From contig NZ_BACI01000016.1 of the NCBI RefSeq assembly GCF_000225505.1, positions 1 through 64,000 on the forward strand: a stretch of 64,000 nucleotides of DNA, read 5' to 3'. Numbering within the stretch: the stretch's first letter is position 1; the number at the start of each line of letters is the position of its first letter. Under the pieces are notes generated by a model. That model made no database searches. It saw only the letters and a list, made by a program, of their open reading frames with translations, and had not been told where the DNA came from. A program made the position numbers and the translations under genes. The DNA comes from Gordonia alkanivorans NBRC 16433. GTDB lineage: Bacteria > Actinomycetota > Actinomycetes > Mycobacteriales > Mycobacteriaceae. Below, in pieces: positions 6,207 through 13,626 of this stretch.

Positions 6207-8408
6207 ATGAGTGACAACATGATCAACTGGGAGAAGGACGCCGACGGCGTCGTCATCCTCACCATGGACGACCCCAACCAGGGCGCCAACACGATGAACG
6301 CGCTGTACCAGGAGTCGATGGCAGCGACCGTCGACCGCCTGGAGGCGGAGAAGGACGACATCACCGGTGTCGTCCTGACCTCGGCGAAGAAGACCTTCTT
6401 CGCCGGCGGCGACCTCAAGGACATGACGAGCGACCGCTCGAACGTCTCCAAGGCCGAGATCGCCACCCAGATCACCGAGACCACCAACGCCATGAAGAAG
6501 GTGCTGCGTCGTCTCGAGACCCTGGGCAAGCCCGTCGTCGCGGCCATCAACGGTGCTGCACTCGGTGGCGGCCTGGAGATCGCGCTGCACACCCACTACC
6601 GCATCGCCGCGGACGTCAAGGGTGTCCAGATCGGTCTGCCCGAGGCCACCCTCGGTCTGCTCCCCGGTGGCGGCGGCGTCGTCCGTACCGTCCGCCTGCT
6701 CGGCATCCAGAACGCCCTCATGGGTGTTCTGCTCCAGGGCCAGCGCTTCAACCCGACCAAGGCCAAGGAGACCGGCCTGGTCAACGAGGTCGTCGGCTCC
6801 ATCGAGGAACTGATCCCCGCCGCCAAGGCATGGATCAAGGAGAACCCCGAGGCCCAGCAGCCGTTCGACGTCAAGGGCTACAAGATCCCGGGCGGTGCTC
6901 CCACCAACCCGGCCTTCGCCGCGAACCTCCCGGCTCTGCCGGCCCTGCTGCGCAAGCAGATCAAGGGTGCCAACATGCCGGCTCCGCGCGCCATCCTGGC
7001 CGCAGCCGTCGAGGGTGCCTACGTCGACGTCGACACCGCCGACATCATCGAGACCCGCTACTTCGTCTCGCTGGTCACCGGCCAGGTCGCGCAGAACATG
7101 ATCAAGGCGTTCTTCTTCGACCTGCAGCACATCAACGGTGGCGGCTCGCGCCCCGATGGCTACGACAAGTACACCGCCAAGAAGGTCGGCGTCATCGGCG
7201 CCGGCATGATGGGCGCGGCCATCGCGTACGTCTCGGCCAAGGCCGGCATCGAGGTCGTCCTCAAGGACATCGACCTCGAAGCTGCCAAGCGCGGCAAGGG
7301 TTACTCGGAGAAGCTCGAGGCGAAGGCTCTCGCCAAGGGCAAGACCACGCAGGAGAAGAGCGACGCGCTCCTCGCCCGCATCCACCCGACCGTCGACCCG
7401 CAGGACTTCAAGGGCGTCGACCTCGTCATCGAGGCCGCGTTCGAGTCGGTCGAGGTCAAGCACAAGGTGTTCCAGGAGATCGAGGACATCGTCGAGCCCG
7501 ACGCCGTCTTGGGTTCCAACACCTCGACCCTGCCGATCACCATCCTCGCCGAGGGTGTGAAGCGGTCCGAGGACTTCATCGGTATCCACTTCTTCTCGCC
7601 GGTCGACAAGATGCCGCTGGTCGAGATCATCAAGGGTGAGAAGACCTCGGATGCCGTGCTGGCCAAGGTCATTGACTACACCCTGCAGATCCGCAAGACC
7701 CCGATCGTCGTCAACGACAGCCGTGGCTTCTTCACCAGCCGCGTCATCGGCACCTTCGTCAACGAGGCCATCGCGGCCGTCGGCGAGGGCGTCGAACCGG
7801 CGTTCATCGAGCACGCGGGCACCCAGGCCGGTTACCCGGCCGCGCCGCTGCAGCTCATGGACGAGCTGACCCTGACCCTGCCGCAGAAGATCCGCAAGGA
7901 GACCGAGGCAGCGCTCAAGGCCGAGGGCAAGGACGTCCCGCAGCACGGCTCGAACGCCGTCGTCGACTGGATGGTCGAGAACGGCCGCACCGCCAAGAAG
8001 GACGGCAAGGGCTTCTACGACTACGACGAGAACGGCAAGCGCACCCAGCTCTGGCCGGGCCTGCGTGAGCAGTTCAACTCGGGCTCCAAGGAGATCCCGC
8101 TCGAGGACATGAAGGAGCGTATGCTCTTCGCCGAGTCTCTCGAGACCGTCAAGTGCTTCGACGAGGGTGTGCTCACCTCCGTCGAGGACGCCAACATCGG
8201 CTCGATCTTCGGCATCGGCTTCCCGGCCTGGACCGGTGGTGTCATCCAGTACATCAACGGTTACGAGGGTGGCGTACCCGGCTTCGTCGCGCGTGCCAAG
8301 GAACTCGCCGCCAAGTACGGCAAGCACTTCGAGCCGCCGGCCTCGCTCGTCGAGAAGGCTGAGCAGGGTGTCACCAAGCTGACCAACGAGAACCTCGCTG
8401 CCAAGTAA
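6207..8408 (+). CDS. fadB: Fatty oxidation multifunctional protein: enoyl-CoA hydratase / 3-hydroxyacyl-CoA dehydrogenase
   Basis: The alpha subunit of the beta-oxidation complex, 733 residues. The N-terminal crotonase domain (about 1-300) has the oxyanion-hole sequence FAGGDL and both catalytic glutamates, E124 (GGGLEIA) and E146 (GLPEATLG). The dehydrogenase domain opens with the NAD-binding motif GVIGAGMMG at about 328-336, and its catalytic His is H461 (HFFSP). C-terminal HAD domains follow. The gene lies 28 bp after fadA and ends before a strong hairpin terminator. Length and motifs are complete. Confidence 0.95.
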   Translation: MSDNMINWEKDADGVVILTMDDPNQGANTMNALYQESMAATVDRLEAEKDDITGVVLTSAKKTFFAGGDLKDMTSDRSNVSKAEIATQITETTNAMKKVLRRLETLGKPVVAAINGAALGGGLEIALHTHYRIAADVKGVQIGLPEATLGLLPGGGGVVRTVRLLGIQNALMGVLLQGQRFNPTKAKETGLVNEVVGSIEELIPAAKAWIKENPEAQQPFDVKGYKIPGGAPTNPAFAANLPALPALLRKQIKGANMPAPRAILAAAVEGAYVDVDTADIIETRYFVSLVTGQVAQNMIKAFFFDLQHINGGGSRPDGYDKYTAKKVGVIGAGMMGAAIAYVSAKAGIEVVLKDIDLEAAKRGKGYSEKLEAKALAKGKTTQEKSDALLARIHPTVDPQDFKGVDLVIEAAFESVEVKHKVFQEIEDIVEPDAVLGSNTSTLPITILAEGVKRSEDFIGIHFFSPVDKMPLVEIIKGEKTSDAVLAKVIDYTLQIRKTPIVVNDSRGFFTSRVIGTFVNEAIAAVGEGVEPAFIEHAGTQAGYPAAPLQLMDELTLTLPQKIRKETEAALKAEGKDVPQHGSNAVVDWMVENGRTAKKDGKGFYDYDENGKRTQLWPGLREQFNSGSKEIPLEDMKERMLFAESLETVKCFDEGVLTSVEDANIGSIFGIGFPAWTGGVIQYINGYEGGVPGFVARAKELAAKYGKHFEPPASLVEKAEQGVTKLTNENLAAK

Positions 8409-8436
8409 GGCTCTCGCTGGGTGACCAGCAGACATC

Positions 8437-8473
8437 AAGAGCCCCGGCCGGATTCGTTCCGGTCGGGGTTCTT
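8437..8473 (+). terminator. Rho-independent terminator of fadAB
   Basis: A GC-rich hairpin (AAGAGCCCCGGCCGGA, loop TTCG, then a near-perfect complement) ends in GGGTTCTT, 28 bases after the fadB stop. The TTCG tetraloop and the downstream T-rich bases support factor-independent termination. Confidence 0.75.
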
Positions 8474-8490
8474 GCGTTCGCTCATTCATT

Positions 8491-8527
8491 CCGTTCCCGC
8501 TCACCCTTCAACGGTGAGCGGGAACGG
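8491..8527. repeat. Hairpin repeat, left copy
   Basis: A perfect 15-bp inverted repeat (CCGTTCCCGCTCACC and its complement) around a 7-base loop, followed by GTGAGCGAAAC just before the stop codon of the AbiEi-like gene. A near-identical copy lies at 9535-9573. Each copy sits directly 3' of a minus-strand gene, so both may be terminators, but the shared sequence suggests a dispersed repeat. Confidence 0.6.
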
Positions 8528-8542
8528 ATTCAGTGAGCGAAA

Positions 8543-9319
8543 CTAGGCGGCGAGGAGCCCGAACTTCTTGAGCCAGGGTCGAAGCAGTGGAACGAGCCGA
8601 CGTTCCTCGAGGGTCGACCACGTCCATCGGACGACGGTGATGCCTTCGGCGCGCAGACGATCCTCGCGGAGCTTCTCACGAATCACGACATCCGTCGCCG
8701 ATTCGTCTGCACCGCGCAGCCGACCGTACTTGTGGAGGCCGTCGAACTCGCCGACGAGCAGTTCCTCCCAGCCGAAGTCGCAACGGTACTTCTGACCGTC
8801 GACGGTGAACTCGCGCTGCAGCGTCGGAGTCGGAAGTCCCGCGTCGATCATCTGCGCGCGGCTCCAGGACTCGCCGACACTTTCGGAGGCGGCGTCTGCG
8901 AACGGCAAGGCGCGGCGAGCATTCCGGGCACTCTGGCGTCGACGGCCCGCGAGCAGATCTGCCATGACCGTCCGATCGGCACTCATCCGAAGTGCGGCGT
9001 CGAAGACCACGAGAGCCTGGTCGAAGCTCCCCATGGTCGCGACGTCGACGGCGGTACGTTCGATGGAGGTGACCCGCATGTCGTCGACCTCGACCACTTC
9101 GTCGATGTCCAATGGCGCGGCATGCAGGTGGCGGTGGGCGCGGATCGATCCGCCCGAGGCCCGGCCGGTGGTCACGTGGACGAGGCTGAGATCCGGATGG
9201 AGCATGGGTAACTCGTGAAGGGCTGCGGCGGAGACGTGGCTGAGTGGATGACCGTCGGAGGGGCCCGAGGTTGCGACCGCCAGGGCACGTAGGCGGTGGC
9301 GCTTCTCCAGGGAGTCCAC
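8543..9319 (-). CDS. AbiEi/DUF559-like protein, 5' end displaced by an apparent frameshift
   Basis: 258 residues from a GTG, lacking the usual N-terminus. The C-terminal 100 residues look like a DUF559/Vsr-type nuclease fold (GQKYRCDFGWEELLVGEFDG, then KLREDRLRAEGITVVRWTW), with acidic residues in place for a PD-(D/E)XK-like site. The middle (SHVSAAALHELP, RTAVDVATMGSFDQALVVFDAALR) is typical of actinobacterial AbiEi-antitoxin-like proteins. The expected winged-helix N-terminus is present upstream, partly in this frame before the GTG and partly in a shifted frame. Lone copies without a toxin partner are common in this phylum. It is flanked by two hairpin repeats. Confidence 0.65.
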   Translation of the reverse strand: MDSLEKRHRLRALAVATSGPSDGHPLSHVSAAALHELPMLHPDLSLVHVTTGRASGGSIRAHRHLHAAPLDIDEVVEVDDMRVTSIERTAVDVATMGSFDQALVVFDAALRMSADRTVMADLLAGRRRQSARNARRALPFADAASESVGESWSRAQMIDAGLPTPTLQREFTVDGQKYRCDFGWEELLVGEFDGLHKYGRLRGADESATDVVIREKLREDRLRAEGITVVRWTWSTLEERRLVPLLRPWLKKFGLLAA

Positions 9320-9477
9320 GCCGGTCGGTTGGTCGGCGGCGGGAACCCAGACACCCGGTACCAGTCGTACGAGTTCGCGGCGCGTGACGGCGCCGGACAG
9401 TTGCTCGTCGGAGAAACCCGCGTGCAGTGCGCGTCGCGATGTACGAGCCCGAACCGATCGGTGGGGAAGGGTGGCAT
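9320..9477 (-). pseudogene. N-terminal part of the AbiEi-like gene, out of frame
   Basis: Reading leftward from the ATG at 9477 gives MPPFPTDRFGLVHRDA, then the frame is lost near 9430-9434 in a GCGCG run. One frame over, the sequence continues LHAGFSDEQLSGAVTRREL and LVRLVPGVWVPAADQPTG straight into the main ORF. Joined, this is the standard N-terminus of the family, ending in the conserved PGVWVP. One missing base explains the break. It could be a real pseudogenising deletion or a sequencing error. Confidence 0.55.
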
Positions 9478-9534
9478 GGAGATACGACGCAGCGCGCGGC
9501 GATTGGGTTCCCGCTTGAGCGATCGCTCACACGA

Positions 9535-9573
9535 TCCGTTCCCGCTCACTTTTCATGGGTGAGCGGGAACGGA
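9535..9573. repeat. Hairpin repeat, right copy
   Basis: A perfect 15-bp inverted repeat (TCCGTTCCCGCTCAC and its complement) around a 9-base loop, followed by GTGAGCGAAAC directly before the stop codon of the SPFH gene. It matches the repeat at 8491-8527 in arms and in the trailing segment. A self-complementary GAGCGATCGCTC lies just to its left (9517-9528). Confidence 0.6.
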
Positions 9574-9588
9574 CATTGTGAGCGAAAC

Positions 9589-10263
9589 TCAGTCCGCCGA
9601 CGGCACCTCGGCACCGCCGACGCTGAGCACGACGCGCGCACCGTAGGGCACCGACTCGACGAGCCGCAGCTGCGCCAGCGCCGGGTGCGCGTCGAGGAGG
9701 CGACCCGCATTCGCAAGTGCCCGCAGTGACGCGGTCTCGGCCCGGGCCGCCTCGAGCTTCGCCAGACCGCGGGTCCTCGCGGTGACCACCTCGAGTGCGG
9801 CACTTCGGATCTCCGACGGCACGATGATGTCGCGGATGACGGCATCGAGGACCTCGACACCGACGGTTGCGGCGACCTCGGCCGCCGCCTCGCGGATCGG
9901 GCCGACGTCGACGACATCACCGCGTCGGATCAGGTCCTCCGACGCGGTGTCGGCGCAGACCTGGCGCAGTGCGATCTGCGCGGCCAGGTAAACCGCACCG
10001 ATCGGATCGGCTGCCCGCTCGACGAACGCTCGCGCGTCGACAACCCGGGCACGCAACGACATCGAGACACGTATCGAGATCGAATCCGAGGTGAGGATCT
10101 CCTGCGGCGCAACAGGGATCAGTCGGTCGCGCAGGTCGACTGTCACCGTCGAATCGGGCTTGGAGATCCGATGACGACCGGTCGGCAGGGACCGGACCTC
10201 GGTACCCCGGTAGGTCAGCACCGTGTGACCCGGTGGGACGGTGATCTCGCGGTAGAACAGCAT
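9589..10263 (-). CDS. SPFH/band 7 (slipin-like) domain protein
   Basis: 224 residues from an ATG with a strong AAAGGAGGAT ribosome-binding site. The SPFH core spans about 8-170: VPPGHTVLTYRGTEVRSLPTG is the opening strand pair, SDSISIRVSMSLRARV the central strands, and DPIGAVYLAAQIALRQVC the first helix. DIIVPSEIRSAALEV then leads into an Ala/Glu-rich helix. Unlike typical slipins it has no N-terminal membrane helix, so it may be soluble or peripherally bound. Such proteins scaffold membrane microdomains or protease complexes. It stands alone here, and its function is unknown. Confidence 0.75.
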   Translation of the reverse strand: MLFYREITVPPGHTVLTYRGTEVRSLPTGRHRISKPDSTVTVDLRDRLIPVAPQEILTSDSISIRVSMSLRARVVDARAFVERAADPIGAVYLAAQIALRQVCADTASEDLIRRGDVVDVGPIREAAAEVAATVGVEVLDAVIRDIIVPSEIRSAALEVVTARTRGLAKLEAARAETASLRALANAGRLLDAHPALAQLRLVESVPYGARVVLSVGGAEVPSAD

Positions 10264-10416
10264 GGCGATCCTCCTTTCCGTTGCGTCGCAATGCTCGTCG
10301 GTCTACGTGGTGGCGACACCGCTCGCGGGCGGTCCGGCCGGTGGGATCGCATCGTCGAATCGCGAACGATCCGTCGACACGACCGCAGGACCGACCGATC
10401 CCGTGATCCCGGGAGC

Positions 10417-10465
10417 GGTGCCGTGATCAGGACTCGAACCTGAAAGGGTTGAGAAGACCCGTTGC
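10417..10465 (-). other. tRNA-like T-arm / 3'-end fragment in a 427-bp gene-free stretch
   Basis: The minus strand contains a perfect T-arm (stem TCAGG/CCTGA around the loop TTCGAGT), followed by seven bases, an A and CC, as at a tRNA 3' end. No matching acceptor 5' strand (GCCGTGA) or D-arm lies upstream, so this is not a whole tRNA. It may be a tRNA remnant left by integration or a tRNA-like leader element of the SPFH gene. The rest of the gap 10264-10690 holds a repeated CCGTGATC (10401 and 10421) and the palindrome at 10614. Confidence 0.4.
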
Positions 10466-10613
10466 CATCAAGGTAGGCACCAGGATTCCGACGCGCAGGA
10501 ACACGTCGCGGTACCCCGCTCCGGCCTGCTGGTCCTCGTGCCGAACGGGAACTATGCCAGCGAAGAGGATTCGGGGCAACGGATTATTCAGAGACATTCC
10601 CGCGGAACGGTTG

Positions 10614-10647
10614 CCTTCCGGCTTATCGAGCTCGATAAGCCGGAAGG
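10614..10647. terminator. 34-bp perfect palindrome, likely terminator of the hydrolase gene
   Basis: Two 17-base arms (CCTTCCGGCTTATCGAG and its exact complement) abut with no loop. It lies 44 bases past the stop of the leftward hydrolase gene. In RNA it would fold as a long hairpin with a small forced loop. Position favours a terminator, but a loopless palindrome of this length is also what a recombinase or a dimeric repressor binds. Confidence 0.5.
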
Positions 10648-10690
10648 AAACGGAACGGGTTGGAGGAGACGGCGCCGCGGGAACGAGCGG

Positions 10691-11548
10691 TCAGCGGGAC
10701 AGGAAGGAAGTGACCGTCGCCTCGAAGGCCTCCTTGGCCTCGATCATCACCCAGTGGCCGCACTTCGGGAAGATGTGGAGCTCGGCGTCGGGGATGAGAC
10801 GCATGGGGACCATCGCCATGTCGGGCGGGCTGACGCGGTCGTCGCGGCCCCATGTAAGCAGTGTCGGGCAGGCGACCTTGTGCATCGACGCCCAGTACGG
10901 CGGGGTGTCGGAGGCGGCCATGAACTGCTGCTGCATCTCGAAAGCCGCAGAGCCGTACATCATCTGGGCGGTCTTCTGGGCGTCGGGGTTGATGGCGGCT
11001 TCCCATCGTTCCGCGATGAGTTCCTCGGTGACCAGGGAACGGTCGAAGACCATCGAGTTCAGCCAGCGGACGAGCTTGTCCTTGTCGGGGGCGTCGGTGA
11101 ACTCCTGCAGGAGTCGCAGGCCCTCGCTCGGGCTGGGGCTGAACACATTCGGGCCCACGCCGCCGATGGTGACGAGCTTCTCGACGCGGTCGGGCTTCTT
11201 GATCGCCAGGTTGACGCCGACGACGCCGCCCATCGAGTTGCCGATCATCGGGGCCTTGTCGATGCCGAGCGCATCCATGAACCGGATGACCGAGCCGCTG
11301 GCGGTGAGGACCGGGTGACCCTCGACCGCATCGCTGACGCCGAAGCCGGGGAATTCGATCACGTAGCAGTGGTGCGTTTGCGCGAAGTGCCCGAGGTTGC
11401 CCCGGTAGTTGCGCCAACCGGTGACACCGGGACCCGACCCGTGCAGCAGGATCAGTGGCGGCGCGTCGGCGTCACCCGCCTCGTGGTAGCGCAGGGTGCC
11501 CTGGTCGGTCGTCAGTTCCCGTTTGGTCGCATCGAAGGAGACATCCAC
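10691..11548 (-). CDS. Alpha/beta hydrolase, meta-cleavage product (HsaD/BphD-type) C-C hydrolase
   Basis: 285 residues, the family's usual length. The catalytic triad is S105 (GNSMGG), D237 (WGRDDR) and H265 (KCGHW), and the oxyanion-hole loop is HGSGPG (36-41). The last two fall at the same numbers as in BphD. These enzymes split the ring-opened product of extradiol dioxygenases in aromatic or steroid degradation. No dioxygenase or other ring-cleavage gene is adjacent, so the substrate is open. A terminator-like palindrome follows, and the ArsR gene upstream reads the same way with a 32-bp gap. Confidence 0.8.
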   Translation of the reverse strand: MDVSFDATKRELTTDQGTLRYHEAGDADAPPLILLHGSGPGVTGWRNYRGNLGHFAQTHHCYVIEFPGFGVSDAVEGHPVLTASGSVIRFMDALGIDKAPMIGNSMGGVVGVNLAIKKPDRVEKLVTIGGVGPNVFSPSPSEGLRLLQEFTDAPDKDKLVRWLNSMVFDRSLVTEELIAERWEAAINPDAQKTAQMMYGSAAFEMQQQFMAASDTPPYWASMHKVACPTLLTWGRDDRVSPPDMAMVPMRLIPDAELHIFPKCGHWVMIEAKEAFEATVTSFLSR

Positions 11549-11580
11549 GCGAATAGACTAGAACGTGTTCTAATCCGTTG

Positions 11581-11901
11581 TCACGGGTGTGCGTGATCGT
11601 GCCTGTGAACTGGGGTGATGTGACCCACTCCGATGATGTCGTGGAGGATGCGGTGCACGATCGCGTCGCCGACGACCTCGTAGTGGACCCTCCGGCCGAC
11701 CTTCTCCGACCGGACCCAGCCCTGATCGCGGAGGGCGCGGATCGACTGCGAGGCCGCGTTCTCGGTGATGCCGATGGAGGCGGCGAGTTCGGCGACGGTG
11801 GAGCCGGGGTGGGCGTGCATCTCGGCGACGAGCCGCAGTCGCGTCGGGTCGCTGAGCAGTGTGAAACGTGCCGCCCATGAGTCCGCGTCGAAATCGGTCA
11901 C
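11581..11901 (-). CDS. ArsR/SmtB-family metal-responsive repressor
   Basis: 106 residues. The GTG at 11901 is chosen because AGGAGG lies eight bases upstream; the frame is open further but has no better start. The winged helix-turn-helix covers about 12-75 (LSDPTRLRLVAEM, STVAELAASIGITENAASQSIRAL, RRVHYEVV). The C-terminus is histidine-rich (VHRILHDIIGVGH, then HRHDHAHP), like NmtR/KmtR-type nickel or cobalt sensors. It has no CxC arsenic/cadmium motif in helix 3. It diverges from a five-gene ABC importer with 93 bp between the starts, so it likely controls that operon in response to a divalent metal. Confidence 0.85.
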   Translation of the reverse strand: MTDFDADSWAARFTLLSDPTRLRLVAEMHAHPGSTVAELAASIGITENAASQSIRALRDQGWVRSEKVGRRVHYEVVGDAIVHRILHDIIGVGHITPVHRHDHAHP

Positions 11902-11970
11902 TGGAGCCTCCTCTGCTCGTCCCGCCCCACGAATTACACCACCGGTCGAGATCGCCGGGGTCGAGTGGCG

Positions 11971-11998
11971 ACAGTCGTATGTCTGGGAGAACATATGT
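11971..11998. promoter_or_regulatory. Candidate ArsR operator before the ABC importer
   Basis: TATGTCTG occurs twice as a direct repeat (11978 and 11994), and the second copy sits in the palindrome ACATATGT. The element overlaps the start codon region of the substrate-binding protein gene and lies in the divergent intergenic space. AT-rich imperfect palindromes are usual for ArsR/SmtB operators. No binding data support it. Confidence 0.35.
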
Positions 11999-13626
11999 CT
12001 GTGACGACACGTGTAGGCCGCCGGTCCCTCGGACGCCGCGGACGACCGGTGACCGTGTCGGTTGCCACGACGCTGCTCGCCGGATTCGTTCTCGCGGGAT
12101 GCGCCGATGGGCAAGGCTCTCCGGAGTCGGATCAGATCGTGCTCGCCGAAAGCCAGGAGCTCGGACAGTTCAACCCGATGCTCGGCTACGGGCAGTCCGG
12201 GGTGTCGCCGATCTACGACGGACTGTTGGTGCCGGCCGCCGACGGCGACGACCGCATCCCCGATCTCGTACCGGCGCTGGCCGCGTCGAAGCCCGAACGC
12301 GTCGCACCGCGCACGTGGCGGATGCCGCTCAAGGACGGCGTCACCTTCTCCGACGGCAGTGCCTTCGACTCGGCCGACGTGGTCGCGACCTATCGCGCCG
12401 CTGTCGACCCGAAGGTCGCGTCGAGCATCTCGACCGACTTCGCCCCGATTGTCACCGTCGAATCCGACGGGCCGCAGGCGATCAGGCTGACCATGAACAC
12501 CGACGCCGATCCCTCGCCGTACCTGCTGCTGGGCATCGTCCCGTCGGAGAAGGTGGAGACGGTGCCCGCCGCGCGGTGGGCGCTCAACACCGAACCAGTC
12601 GGGACAGGCCCGTATCGCCTAGAATCCCTCGACCCCGACCAGGCGGTCCTCGTCGCCCGCGACGACCGTCCGGAGCCGCCCGCGCTGCGCAAGATCGTCT
12701 ACACACATGTCTCCGAGGACAATTCCCGTGCGCAGCGGGTGCAGGCCGGCGAGGCCGACGGGGCGAGCCTCCCGCCGCGACTCGCCGACGGGTTCGTCGA
12801 TCGGCCCGGTGTCGACGTCGCCGTGGTGGCGTCGGCGGACTGGCGGGGCGTGTCGTTGCCGTCCGAGAACGCCTTCACCGCAGATCCTTCCGCGCGGCTG
12901 GCGATGAACGTCGGCGTCGATCGATCGGCGATCGTGGATGACGTCCTCGTCGGCAAGGGTGAGCCGGCCAGCACGCCGATCGCGAAAGTCTATGGAGACG
13001 CCTACGATTCCGACGCCCAGTTCGCCTACAACCGGTCACGAGCCGCGTCGATCCTCGACGATGCAGGCTGGCGGCCCGGGCCCGATGGCGTGCGTGTCCG
13101 CGACGGTGTTCGCGCATCCTTCGTGCTCCTCTACAACGCCGAGGACACCCTGCGTCGTGATCTGGCGGTGGCGTTCGCGGCGTCGATGAAGAGGATCGGG
13201 GTCGAGGTGCTGACGCGGGGCACCAGCTGGGACGAGATCGTCACCAAGATGGACACGGCGGGTGTGCTTCTCGGCGGTGGCGCGACCCCGTACAGCATTG
13301 ACGCCCAGGTCTACGACGCCCTGCACACCCGTGTGCCGGGCTCCTCGCCCTACTCCAACCCCGGGAACTTCACGGCACCCGGTCTCGACGAATTGCTGGA
13401 CGCGGCACGCGAATCAGCAGCGGGGCCGGAGAACGACGAACGGTACCGTCGCATCCAGCAGGTCTACGCCGCCCGGCCGTCGCAGGTCTTCCTCGCCTTC
13501 GTTCACCACGCCTATGTCGCGAGGAGTGTCGGATGGTCGCATGATGCGCCGATTCTCGAACCCCACTCGCACGGCGTGACGTGGGGGCCGTGGTGGAATC
13601 TGCCGTCCTGGACGCCGACGTCGTGA
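11995..13626 (+). CDS. ABC transporter substrate-binding lipoprotein (family 5, NikA/DppA-like)
   Basis: 543 residues from the ATG at 11995, which has GGGAG seven bases upstream; an ATG ten codons earlier is possible. A basic N-terminus and a hydrophobic run end in the lipobox LAGC at about residue 36, so the protein is lipid-anchored outside the membrane. The body is a family 5 extracellular binding protein (QFNPMLGYGQSG; DGVTFSDGSAFDSADVVATY, the family signature; a C-terminal PGSSPYSNPGNFTAPGLDELL). Ligands of the family are di/oligopeptides or nickel complexes. The divergent His-rich ArsR favours a metal or metallophore, by inference. Confidence 0.88.
   Translation: MSVTTRVGRRSLGRRGRPVTVSVATTLLAGFVLAGCADGQGSPESDQIVLAESQELGQFNPMLGYGQSGVSPIYDGLLVPAADGDDRIPDLVPALAASKPERVAPRTWRMPLKDGVTFSDGSAFDSADVVATYRAAVDPKVASSISTDFAPIVTVESDGPQAIRLTMNTDADPSPYLLLGIVPSEKVETVPAARWALNTEPVGTGPYRLESLDPDQAVLVARDDRPEPPALRKIVYTHVSEDNSRAQRVQAGEADGASLPPRLADGFVDRPGVDVAVVASADWRGVSLPSENAFTADPSARLAMNVGVDRSAIVDDVLVGKGEPASTPIAKVYGDAYDSDAQFAYNRSRAASILDDAGWRPGPDGVRVRDGVRASFVLLYNAEDTLRRDLAVAFAASMKRIGVEVLTRGTSWDEIVTKMDTAGVLLGGGATPYSIDAQVYDALHTRVPGSSPYSNPGNFTAPGLDELLDAARESAAGPENDERYRRIQQVYAARPSQVFLAFVHHAYVARSVGWSHDAPILEPHSHGVTWGPWWNLPSWTPTS

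Noticed and set aside
6162-8504. A 780-codon minus-strand frame under fadB
   Set aside because: It mirrors the strongly biased fadB codons, has no domain, no ribosome-binding site and a low-complexity translation.
10417-10500. A complete tRNA gene
   Set aside because: Only the T-arm and a 3' end can be found; there is no acceptor complement, D-arm or valid anticodon arm.
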